A DNA stretch of 64,000 bases from Sphingobium amiense. GTDB taxonomy: Bacteria; Pseudomonadota; Alphaproteobacteria; Sphingomonadales; Sphingomonadaceae. Below the pieces are notes generated by a model. That model made no database searches and was not told the origin of the DNA. It worked only from the letters and a program-made list of their open reading frames with translations. Both the position numbers and the translations under genes were made by a program. Of this stretch, positions 27,296 to 34,722 are shown piece by piece. Where the stretch lies: positions 148,397 to 212,396 of the forward strand of contig NZ_AP018665.1 of assembly GCF_003967075.1 (NCBI RefSeq), given 5' to 3'. Numbering within the stretch: position 1 is the first letter of the stretch; each line of letters opens with the position of its first letter.

Positions 27296-27643
27296 ACTAT
27301 GCCGTCCCAGGCTGATGCTCGGCAAAGTCGCATTGGTCAGGACATTGGCGAGGATCGAATAATAGGGCGGCCAGTGCTTGAAGCGCCTGGGCACGTAGCG
27401 GACGATCTCATAGGGAATCCCGCGCGCGTGCATCCACGCGGCGATCATCCGCTGATATTCGTAGGTCTCGGGCTTCTCCGCGCCCGGATCGGCGCTCAGC
27501 ACCAGGTCTGGCGCCTCGCCGCGCGCCTCGAGTTCGATCAGCAGCGCCGTGGAATCGACACCGATCCCATAGGCCAGGACCACGGGCGGCGGGGCGGCGA
27601 CCAGAATGGTATCGACCGCTCGTCTGTTGCTTGGGATGTGCAT
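27290..27643 (-). pseudogene. PAPS-reductase-like protein, N-terminal fragment
   Basis: The ATG at 27643 opens a 118-codon host segment ending RHSCS at the element boundary; the frame then runs on into the element to 27074. Residues 24 to 33 (AYGIGVDST) are the PP-loop that binds adenosine nucleotides, and SADPGAEKPETYEYQ is the typical second block. Residues needed for catalysis are in the other half at 17496-18101. It follows the Mom-like gene by 56 bases, so it was probably the next gene of that operon. Confidence 0.9.
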
Positions 27644-27699
27644 GGAGTTCTCGGCCTCGATCGCGGCCCATCGCCGCAACCCTCAAGATCCCCCTCCCC

Positions 27700-28536
27700 T
27701 CATTCTCGGCCGGCTGTGCGGTTCTCGGCCTCGATGCGAAGATCGAACTGAAAGGTGGGGTGCGCCAACGGCAGGGCCTTTGGATAGGGAAGTCGCGGCA
27801 GTGCGCGGCCGTGCCGGCGGGCTTCGCGGGTGAGCTCGAAGCAATAGGCGTAGAGACCCGGCTGCTGATGGCGCACGAGATGGCGTTCGCGTTGCAGCCG
27901 CCAAAGCCATGTCGCAGGCATCTCCCCGAACTCCGGCCTGGGCAGGCCAAGCGAAACGAGCTGATCGATGGCGCCGGCATGGCCTCGCTCGCCAAGGCGG
28001 ATCTTCGAGAGCGTGCGCCCCGCGATCGTTGTGTCGCCGGCGCGCAGGACGGTTCGCGGCCTCGTAATGGCGCGGTGCGCCGCCGAGAGCGCGCAATAGA
28101 CGCGGCCTATATGTCCGGCGCTTGGGTCGCTGTACGAAACCACGGCCTCGATTCCGGGCTTCTCGCGGCGCAGATGGCGAAAGGCCCGCGCGACGAAGAA
28201 GCTCTCCCCGTTCTGGGGCACGGCGTCTGTCAGGATCAGGCGGGCGAGCACGCAGCCGCGTAGCGGATCGGCAAAGCCGGTGTGCCGCGTGATTACGGCT
28301 CCGGTGGCCGGAACGGCGAAGACGGCGACGCCTTCCAGGACTGCCCCGGCGCCATAGAGCCCGACCGCGAGCTGCGCCGCAGGATAGGTCGGCAGATAAT
28401 GATGGCGGGCAATGAAAGCGCGCGCGGCATCGTGTCCGATGATCTCGACGGAATAGGATTTGGGATCGATGACCGTGAGATCGCGGGCCCAGAGCGCCCG
28501 GCGCTCGCGCCAGCGCTGGCTGCGGCTCGTTTCCAT
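27700..28536 (-). CDS. Mom-like DNA-modification protein (GNAT-type fold)
   Basis: A 278-residue protein. Residues about 30 to 200 look like the Mom family: IGHDAARAFIARHHYLPTY, GLYGAGAVLEGVAVFAV, CVLARLILTDAVPQNGESFF and AVVSYSDPSAGHIGRVY. Phage Mu Mom adds a methylcarbamoyl group to adenine in DNA and blocks many restriction enzymes. The basic C-terminal part may bind DNA. The family call is from memory and moderate. It is downstream of the PRTRC operon and upstream of the interrupted PAPS-reductase-like gene, which suits a plasmid self-protection role. Confidence 0.7.
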   Translation of the reverse strand: METSRSQRWRERRALWARDLTVIDPKSYSVEIIGHDAARAFIARHHYLPTYPAAQLAVGLYGAGAVLEGVAVFAVPATGAVITRHTGFADPLRGCVLARLILTDAVPQNGESFFVARAFRHLRREKPGIEAVVSYSDPSAGHIGRVYCALSAAHRAITRPRTVLRAGDTTIAGRTLSKIRLGERGHAGAIDQLVSLGLPRPEFGEMPATWLWRLQRERHLVRHQQPGLYAYCFELTREARRHGRALPRLPYPKALPLAHPTFQFDLRIEAENRTAGRE

Positions 28537-28554
28537 GTTTTGGATCCTCGAATG

Positions 28555-29838
28555 TTAGCGGGCGGCAAATCTCGTCGCCCCGCCGAACAGGCGGAGCGCG
28601 CGTGCCATCTCGTCGCGCAACCGGGCCTTGCTGCCGACGATGAGCGTCGGCGCGAGGGGTTTCCCGCCGGGGTCGATGAAGCCGTGCGCGAGGGTGCCGT
28701 CCTGTTCGATCGAGACGAGATGCCCCTTGCCGGGCGCCGGCCCCTGATAGCGCGCCGTCAGCTCGCCTAGCTTCGCAGTCAGGCCCTTGGTCGCCTTGGA
28801 CCAACGGATGTGGCCAGCGCCGACATTGCTCCCGGCCTCGCGGCCTCGATCCATCCAGAGTTTCGCGTGCGCCTTGACCTGCAGCGGCGTGTTGCGCGTG
28901 CGTTCGCGATTCCGACAGGTTGGCAATGCGGCCGAATGGGTATCGAGAACCCGCAGATATTCGCCGTGCAGCGCGACAAGGATATCCTCGATGTCGATGC
29001 CGGCGAGGAGCGCGCGAAGCCGGTCCTCCTGCTCGGGACTGGCAATGAGCTCGTCGGCCCGCTCCGCCGTCAGTTCCTCGGCCTCGGGCTGCGCGGTCAC
29101 ACCGGATATGAAGCCCTTGGTGGCGGTGAGAATGATGGCGTGACCGCCGCAGCGGCCGCCTGTCTTACGATAGCGCTCCAAAATATCGCCTCGGCCGAGC
29201 GCCGCCGCCGGATGATCGCCCAGGATGATAACCCGCCGCGACCATGGTGTCGGTCGGGGCCGGTCGCTGGGTTTCGGCCAGTCCGAGGGTAGCGATCGCA
29301 CCGCACCCCGCGACTGCATCGAGATGGGCGCTCGTTCGGCAGCGCGATTGGCCCGGCGCGCCGCGTCGAAGAGATCGTCAACGTCGCCGCCGCCGTCGGC
29401 GAACCCGCAGTCATAGGCCGGGCGTTCTGCGGCCTTGGACGGCGAACAATGGTTCCAACCTACATGGGCCGCGTACCAGCCATCGGCATAGCGGATCGCG
29501 AGATTCCAGTCATAACCATAACGATCGCGTCCACGCAGGATCGCCGCATCGCGGTCATCACCGCGTCCTGAGACGGCGCGCTCCTCGGTGAAGCTGAAAT
29601 TGCGCGCCTGGCGCTCGGCCTCGCTATGCGCGGCAATCGCGTCGTTGACGGGCTTCATCGCCTGGACGCGCGCGCGGGTGTGCGCCATGCGATCTTCAGG
29701 TGAAGCCGTCGGCGCCAGGTCCGGAAAGTCGCGCCAGGCTTTCGCGATCGCTTCGGCATGTTCCGGTGCGCGGCCCCGGGCCAGCCAGGTGGCAGTCGAA
29801 CAGGGGTCGAACTGCGGGATTTTTTCGACATGGATCAT
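28555..29838 (-). CDS. Large hypothetical plasmid protein, 427 aa
   Basis: A 427-residue soluble protein. The N-terminal part is rich in Trp and Arg (TATWLARGRAPEHAEAI). There is a Gly/Asp stretch near residue 150 (DCGFADGGGDVDDLF), a central SRRVIILGDHPAAALGRGD segment and a basic C-terminal region. I recognise no catalytic signature. It lies between 29859-30503 and the Mom-like gene with short spacers, so it is likely in the same operon. Position beside PRTRC genes is typical, but function is unknown. Confidence 0.65.
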   Translation of the reverse strand: MIHVEKIPQFDPCSTATWLARGRAPEHAEAIAKAWRDFPDLAPTASPEDRMAHTRARVQAMKPVNDAIAAHSEAERQARNFSFTEERAVSGRGDDRDAAILRGRDRYGYDWNLAIRYADGWYAAHVGWNHCSPSKAAERPAYDCGFADGGGDVDDLFDAARRANRAAERAPISMQSRGAVRSLPSDWPKPSDRPRPTPWSRRVIILGDHPAAALGRGDILERYRKTGGRCGGHAIILTATKGFISGVTAQPEAEELTAERADELIASPEQEDRLRALLAGIDIEDILVALHGEYLRVLDTHSAALPTCRNRERTRNTPLQVKAHAKLWMDRGREAGSNVGAGHIRWSKATKGLTAKLGELTARYQGPAPGKGHLVSIEQDGTLAHGFIDPGGKPLAPTLIVGSKARLRDEMARALRLFGGATRFAAR

Positions 29839-29858
29839 GTGGTCGGCCTCGGTCGAGA

Positions 29859-30503
29859 TCAGGCGAAGAGGCGCATCGGCTGTTCGACCGGCGGCGTGAG
29901 ACGAAGGTCGCGCCGCAGACGGTCGGCGAAACGGTCGGGCGCCATGAGATCATTGACCGATGCCCAGTGATTGCGCGCGCCGCAGTGATCATCGCGGCCA
30001 CGAACCCGGCGATAGAGGACTTCCCGGCCCGGGCCCGAACAGCCAAGCGAGAGCTGCACCCATGCTTCCTCGCCATGGAGCGTGATTTCGCCGGAAACCG
30101 CAGGGCCGCCCTTGCTGGAGCGGATGTCATAGGTTCCGTCGCATAGGCCCAGCGCGTCGGCGAGGCGCCGCATTGCGGTGCGGCCCTCCGAATGGAAGAG
30201 CCGCTTGGCGGCCTCGTCATGGCTCACGCCCCGATAGGCGAGGTTGCGCAGGACCGGCGTTCGGCGGATTTCGGCGATCTGGTCCATGCAGGTGCGCCGA
30301 AGCTCGAGATTGGACGGACGATCTTCGCACACTGCGCTGAGGTGGCGAACGAGCAGGATCACGGCGGGATCGGTTTCGGCGTCTTTGCCGGCGTTGCGGC
30401 AATCCTTGATCGCGGCTCCGATCGCGTGGAGGGTGGTGCCGACGGTGATCAGCGCGCTGGGGTCGAGCGCCTGCTGGTGGCGCATGGCGACGTCGTAAGT
30501 CAT
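29859..30503 (-). CDS. Hypothetical plasmid protein, 214 aa
   Basis: A 214-residue protein with a helical N-terminal half (TVGTTLHAIGAAIKDCRNAG) and a winged-helix-like middle (DEAAKRLFHSEGRTAMRRLADALG), followed by a strand-rich part with three cysteines. A DNA-binding role is possible but not shown. The ATG at 30503 lies about 50 bases downstream of an AGGGGAGGGGGAGAGGG tract on the coding strand, which marks a break after the PRTRC ThiF gene. Confidence 0.6.
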   Translation of the reverse strand: MTYDVAMRHQQALDPSALITVGTTLHAIGAAIKDCRNAGKDAETDPAVILLVRHLSAVCEDRPSNLELRRTCMDQIAEIRRTPVLRNLAYRGVSHDEAAKRLFHSEGRTAMRRLADALGLCDGTYDIRSSKGGPAVSGEITLHGEEAWVQLSLGCSGPGREVLYRRVRGRDDHCGARNHWASVNDLMAPDRFADRLRRDLRLTPPVEQPMRLFA

Positions 30504-30596
30504 GGGATGGCCCTCCGGTCTTGAGCGAAAATCCGCTCAAACGGCCCTCTCCCCCTCCCCTTTCTCCCGTGGCCGGCCTCGGGCTCGACCGAAGAT

Positions 30597-31355
30597 TCAA
30601 GCAGCGATCGGTAGCGGGATCGGCACGGCCTGCCCGGTGGCGATATTGATGAACGCGCCCGCGTGGCCGATCGATCCGCGGCCAACGAGATCGAAGAGAA
30701 GGGCCAGCGCGTGGCTCGCCACCACCCGGTTCACGAAAAGCGACTGGCGCTCGAGGGCTTCGGCCATCGAGCACGACGGCGCGTCGTCGTCAGGCAGGCT
30801 CTCGTTCGCGACCTCGGGGAAATATTCGAGGACTGTCGGGAGGATCTGGTGCCCGGCCTCGGGCTCAGCGTTCGGGCAACCGATGATATATTGCCCGTCG
30901 CCAGCGCGGTTGCCGAGATCCAGCCAATAGGCCGGCGCATTCCTGGCCGAGGCGATGGCCGCACCGACGCTCCGGCGCGCCGATGCGGTATCGACACAAG
31001 TGATGACGATGTCGGTGCCGTCGAGCTTCGCGGCCTCGGGTGCCCGGCCATGCACCGCCGTCCAGGCCAGACCGTGGGCGAGATTGATCCGCTCGGTTAA
31101 CGTCCGGGCCTTCGAGTTGCCGATGTCGCACCTGAAGAAGGGCTGCCGGCCAAGATTGGCCTCGCTGACGATATCGTCGTCGACGACGGTTACATCGAGC
31201 GAACGCGACGAAATCGCCCGCAGCGCCGTATCCAGCGAGGCGAGCCCCATCAGCATCTGCGCGCCGTTGCCGCCGCATCCCACAAGCACGATTTTGATCG
31301 CGCGGTTGCCGAGCGCCGCAGGCAGATAGTGGCGAAGGGGCGTCTCAGAGGTCAT
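30597..31355 (-). CDS. PRTRC ThiF-family (E1-like) protein
   Basis: A 252-residue E1-like protein. VLVGCGGNGAQ (residues 23-33) is the nucleotide-binding loop, VTVVDDDIVSEANLGRQPF holds the Asp and Arg that contact ATP, and VITCVDTASARR provides the later strand. E1-like proteins adenylate the C terminus of ubiquitin-like partners. It is the last gene of the PRTRC cassette; its ATG overlaps the stop of PRTRC A by four bases. The expected partner is the PRTRC C protein (34006-34212), whose tail is GTKG rather than a diglycine. Confidence 0.9.
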   Translation of the reverse strand: MTSETPLRHYLPAALGNRAIKIVLVGCGGNGAQMLMGLASLDTALRAISSRSLDVTVVDDDIVSEANLGRQPFFRCDIGNSKARTLTERINLAHGLAWTAVHGRAPEAAKLDGTDIVITCVDTASARRSVGAAIASARNAPAYWLDLGNRAGDGQYIIGCPNAEPEAGHQILPTVLEYFPEVANESLPDDDAPSCSMAEALERQSLFVNRVVASHALALLFDLVGRGSIGHAGAFINIATGQAVPIPLPIAA

Positions 31356-32005
31356 GATCGTCTCCTGAAAAAAGGGCTTCGCGGCAGCGGGAGGAACATC
31401 CCTCCGGCGCACAGTCGCGAGGCAAATGCGGGGCCGTCCGTATGACCCAGACGTCCGACAACCAGGGCGATCTTGGTCGCGTGCGCGTCGTCCGCGTCGT
31501 CGGTTGCGCTGAAGAAGGCCGCGCCGTGCCCATGGCTGTGAATGTCGCAGATGAGGTGATGGTGCGGCGGCAGCGCAGGCGGACGATAAGTGAGGTGTGA
31601 CGGCGTCGCGCGGTCGATCTGGGGGAAGTCGACCCAGAATCGCCGATTAGCCTCATCCCAGAGGATGAAGGCGGCGGCCTCGTTGGGCAGCGCGGCGCGA
31701 AAGTGCTCGAGGACTTGCCGCAGCAGCTCCGCCGGTATCAAGCCGCAACGCAGGTCCGCGCGGCGAACTCCAATGCTCCCGTAGGGCAGGTAGGCCGGGA
31801 TCGGCGGTGTCACGGGCAGATCCAGAGCCAGCCAGGCCCGGCGCAAGATCAGGCAGACACCATCGCGGCCGATTGCGAGGCAGCTGCCTGCTCGGGCTTC
31901 GCGAACGGCCTCGATCGCGGGTGATCGCCCATCCGGCGGCACGGGATAGCAAGGCGCCTCCGCCAGTACCGCGGCGGCGGTCGGGTCTTCGGCGAGGGCA
32001 GTCAT
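31352..32005 (-). CDS. PRTRC system protein A, JAB/MPN peptidase-like
   Basis: A 217-residue protein with a JAB/MPN+ site: HSHG at 156-159, Ser 166 and Asp 169-170 (FFSATDD), and a candidate Glu at 109 (LPNEAAAF). This is the zinc-dependent isopeptidase pattern used to cut ubiquitin-like tags. The N-terminal 90 residues are specific to PRTRC A. It overlaps both neighbours by four bases, so B, A and ThiF are likely made together. The metal site appears complete, so it may be active. Confidence 0.9.
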   Translation of the reverse strand: MTALAEDPTAAAVLAEAPCYPVPPDGRSPAIEAVREARAGSCLAIGRDGVCLILRRAWLALDLPVTPPIPAYLPYGSIGVRRADLRCGLIPAELLRQVLEHFRAALPNEAAAFILWDEANRRFWVDFPQIDRATPSHLTYRPPALPPHHHLICDIHSHGHGAAFFSATDDADDAHATKIALVVGRLGHTDGPAFASRLCAGGMFLPLPRSPFFRRRS

Positions 32006-32832
32006 CGGCCGGACCTTCCGTAGATGAGGTCGCCGAGCGTCACTGGGTCGGCCTTGGCGGCGCCTCGCGGGGCGGTCTGGCGACGATCTCCGAGGAACGG
32101 CCTCAAGCGTTTGACCGGGAAGCGGGTCGCGCGGGTCGCTGCGAGGGTGTCCCAGAGACGCACGAGACCGCCCTTCCCCGTGATCGTCAGCTCCTGACCC
32201 GGATTCGGATGGGTCGACCAGGAGTCGAAAAGCGCGCGCTCGAACTCGGGAATGGCGGACACATCCAGCGATGTCGGCTTCGGAATGTTACCCCAGCAGA
32301 GGGAACCGTTGAGGAAGACGTTGAGGATCGGCGAATGAAGCAAGGCGGTTTCGGCCGCGGGCCGCTCGTTCCGCTCAAGCGCAAAGACTCCAAGCCGGCG
32401 CCGTGTGGCGACAAGGACGTGTGCCGGATAGGCAACCGGGACGATCGCGCGGCCGCCAAGCGCACGCAGTCCAGCCAGTTTCGCCGAGAGGTCGAAATAG
32501 GCCGTCCTCACCTGTGCGGGCACCCACCAGACCAGCAGGTCGGGATGGGCGACAAGCACCGTTTCGGGGAGAATTTGCGGCGGGGCGACGCGGCCGAGCG
32601 CCTGCGACCAATGCCGCAGATGCGCCCGGGTCAAAGGCGTTCCAGCGGCGATGGTCGGCGCGCCGATAGCGTCGTGCTCGATCTGATGGATGCTGGCGAA
32701 TGCCTCGGCATCTTCGCCAGGGGTAAGATGCGAGCCGAGGCCGCGAGCCCCGTCGCTTCTGTAGAGCAGGATGGCGTTGGTCAGCATCATGCCGCCTGCG
32801 GTTCGCTCGAACTGCACGCAATGGTCAGTCAT
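32002..32832 (-). CDS. PRTRC system protein B, E2-like
   Basis: A 276-residue PRTRC B protein. The family is classed as an E2-like fold. Here Cys179 in NVFLNGSLCWGNIPKP is the conserved candidate for the thioester-forming Cys. The N-terminal half begins MTDHCVQFERTAGGMML and includes LVWWVPAQVRTAYF. The ATG at 32832 was chosen because the longer frame adds residues from the overlapping end of F. It is followed by the JAB-like A gene through a four-base overlap. Confidence 0.85.
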   Translation of the reverse strand: MTDHCVQFERTAGGMMLTNAILLYRSDGARGLGSHLTPGEDAEAFASIHQIEHDAIGAPTIAAGTPLTRAHLRHWSQALGRVAPPQILPETVLVAHPDLLVWWVPAQVRTAYFDLSAKLAGLRALGGRAIVPVAYPAHVLVATRRRLGVFALERNERPAAETALLHSPILNVFLNGSLCWGNIPKPTSLDVSAIPEFERALFDSWSTHPNPGQELTITGKGGLVRLWDTLAATRATRFPVKRLRPFLGDRRQTAPRGAAKADPVTLGDLIYGRSGR

Positions 32833-32842
32833 GTCGGCCTCG

Positions 32843-33838
32843 TTATTCGGGAGGATAGAGTTCGATGAGATGTTTGGCGGCCCGCAGCAGCCGCGCGCCG
32901 GCGGCGAGTGACGCATGCCAGACATCGATCGCGGTGGAGTGCGTCATTGGGCAAAGGCCCGTCACGTCCATGAAACCATATTCCATGCCGTGACGCCCGA
33001 CGTCGTCGACCTCGACCGCGAACTGTTCGACGGGAACGAGTGTCAGCGGCGGAAGCGGCGAACATTCCTCGATACCGGGGACATATTCGTAGAGAACATC
33101 CATCTCGAGGCGCCAGGCGTGATGTTCGTCAGGCAAATTGGTGAGCGCCGCGTGGGCATCCCGCAATTCGCGCAGAGCCCGACGAAGGGCAGTCGGTAAC
33201 TTCGACGTGGGCGCTGCCCTCGCGGCGAGCATCCATTCTGGCCGCCTGGCGTTCATTTCGGACGGCATGGTCTGGGCCGCGATCTCGCTGTCGTCAGCCC
33301 CATGGAGCGCAACGAGGGCCTCGCGCGCAGCGGCGTCCTCGGTCTCGCCGTCCCAATAGTACATCGAGATGTTGTCGAAGAGGTCATCGTAGCAGAAGAT
33401 CGGGAGAGCACTTCCGAGCGTGCGCTCGAGCACCCGATACGCAGCCGCGCGCCACGGGATCGGCCGCTTGCTGTCCTCGATCCATCCGAGATCGAGCTGC
33501 CCGACACTGTCGCAGACGATCGCGACCGCCGGCGCCCCGCAGGATTCGCCGTTGAGCACGACGACGCGCAGGTCCGCGATCGTGCAGCTCCGCAAGCTTT
33601 CGAGGACCTCGGTCTGGAAGACCCGTTCGATATGTCGGCGCGCCTCAGGGCGCGTGCGGTGCACTGTCTCCTGCTCTTTCGAGGCGACCCAACTGCCGAC
33701 GAGCTTATGGTGGGCCGCCAAAGGTCGATCGAACATCACCGGAATATCAGGGGAGATATGGACGGTCCGTCCTGCCAGATCAGCCGAGCGGAGGAAGGGA
33801 GAGTCCTGTGGGTGGCGGGATAGGATCGGCAGGACCAT
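32843..33838 (-). CDS. PRTRC system protein F
   Basis: A 331-residue protein placed where PRTRC F is always found, between C and B. It has DLRVVVLNGESCGAPA, LGWIEDSKRPIPWR, IFCYDDLFDNISMYYW and a C-terminal block with Trp and aromatic residues. No known fold or active site is apparent and the family has no assigned role. The start is uncertain: the ATG at 33838 overlaps the small ORF 33780-34004, and a shorter start inside the frame is possible. Confidence 0.8.
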   Translation of the reverse strand: MVLPILSRHPQDSPFLRSADLAGRTVHISPDIPVMFDRPLAAHHKLVGSWVASKEQETVHRTRPEARRHIERVFQTEVLESLRSCTIADLRVVVLNGESCGAPAVAIVCDSVGQLDLGWIEDSKRPIPWRAAAYRVLERTLGSALPIFCYDDLFDNISMYYWDGETEDAAAREALVALHGADDSEIAAQTMPSEMNARRPEWMLAARAAPTSKLPTALRRALRELRDAHAALTNLPDEHHAWRLEMDVLYEYVPGIEECSPLPPLTLVPVEQFAVEVDDVGRHGMEYGFMDVTGLCPMTHSTAIDVWHASLAAGARLLRAAKHLIELYPPE

Positions 33839-34004
33839 CCTCGCGCGTGCCCGCGTCGAGGATGATCTTCGCATGGAGGGCCTGGGCTTGTTTGCTGCAA
33901 GCAGGCCGGGAGAGTTCGGAAGTGTTGCCATGGTCGTTCTCGATCCAATGGAGCAGCGTGCAGCGCGGTGCGGCGGGGATGGCCGCCATTTGAACGCGCG
34001 CCAT
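33780..34004 (-). CDS. Small protein between PRTRC C and F, possible
   Basis: A 74-residue frame whose ATG lies one base after the PRTRC C stop, so it would be tightly coupled. The sequence is not shadow-like: MARVQMAAIPAAPRCTLLHW, then ENDHGNTSELSRPACSKQAQ and a helix. The end overlaps the assigned start of F by 59 bases, which argues either for a later F start or against this gene. It may be an extra cassette member. Family unknown. Confidence 0.45.
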   Translation of the reverse strand: MARVQMAAIPAAPRCTLLHWIENDHGNTSELSRPACSKQAQALHAKIILDAGTREDGPADPIPPPTGLSLPPLG

Positions 34005-34005
34005 G

Positions 34006-34212
34006 TCAGCCCTTGGTGCCGACAGCTCGGCGATATTCGGTGACGTGGACACCGCCAGTAACCCCGGCATCGACCAGGTCGGCATTGAGGATCGCCGGGT
34101 AGAGGGTGGCGTGGTAGGCGCGCAGCCCCTGCGGGTCATTGGCAAGGTGCGGCGGCTGCGGGAGGTCGATACCGTCATAGCGGTAGACGCGGGCAAGATG
34201 GTCGATCTGCAT
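34006..34212 (-). CDS. PRTRC system protein C, ubiquitin-like
   Basis: A 68-residue protein with the beta-grasp pattern of PRTRC C: MQIDHLARVYRYDGIDLP, then HATLYPAILNAD and a last strand VTEYRRAVGTKG. The C-terminal GTKG is the family ending. If it is conjugated like ubiquitin, the last Gly is the carboxyl that ThiF would activate. AAGGACATTCCG precedes the ATG. It sits between E and F in the usual order. Conjugation in this system has not, to my knowledge, been shown. Confidence 0.9.
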   Translation of the reverse strand: MQIDHLARVYRYDGIDLPQPPHLANDPQGLRAYHATLYPAILNADLVDAGVTGGVHVTEYRRAVGTKG

Positions 34213-34257
34213 CGGAATGTCCTTGTTGGAATTGCAAAGGGTGTCGGTTGCTTCCGA

Positions 34258-34689
34258 TCACCAGAGGCTGGCGGGCTCCTCCGATTTTGCATCGGCCGGC
34301 AGGGCGCCCGCCGCTGGCGCGGCCGGCGTGCTCGCTGCGACTACCGGCTTGGCGGGTGCCGATGCCGCCTTTGCCTTCGCCGCCTCCGCAGACGCCGCGC
34401 GCGCGGCCTCGGCCGCGTCCCGCTGGGTCGCGATCTGATCGGCAAGCGCCATGCGTGTGGCAATCAGCCCACCGAGCGCCCCCTCGGCGCCCTTCGCAAG
34501 CTCTGCATCGATCTCGGCGGCCGTCGCTGTGATCGAGATCGGACGCAGCTCGCCGGCCTCGGCCTTGTGCGTTTTGCCTTCGGCGACGCGGGGAATGATG
34601 ATGAGGGTAACGACACCGTCATCGCCGGCGACAAGATCGAAGGCGAGCGAATAGCTGCCCAGCATGGGCAGAAGATTGGTGATCAGCAT
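34258..34689 (-). CDS. PRTRC system protein E
   Basis: A 143-residue protein. Residues 1 to 80 are a compact domain (LITNLLPMLGSYSLAFDLVA, then LIIIPRVAEGKTH and ISITATAAEIDAEL). A long Ala/Lys/Pro tail from residue 85 is low-complexity and likely flexible. It follows ParB by 33 bases and precedes C by 45, the standard PRTRC order. Function unknown. Confidence 0.85.
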   Translation of the reverse strand: MLITNLLPMLGSYSLAFDLVAGDDGVVTLIIIPRVAEGKTHKAEAGELRPISITATAAEIDAELAKGAEGALGGLIATRMALADQIATQRDAAEAARAASAEAAKAKAASAPAKPVVAASTPAAPAAGALPADAKSEEPASLW

Positions 34690-34722
34690 TGTGGGATTCC
34701 TTGATTGGAAAGTTGGGCGAGG

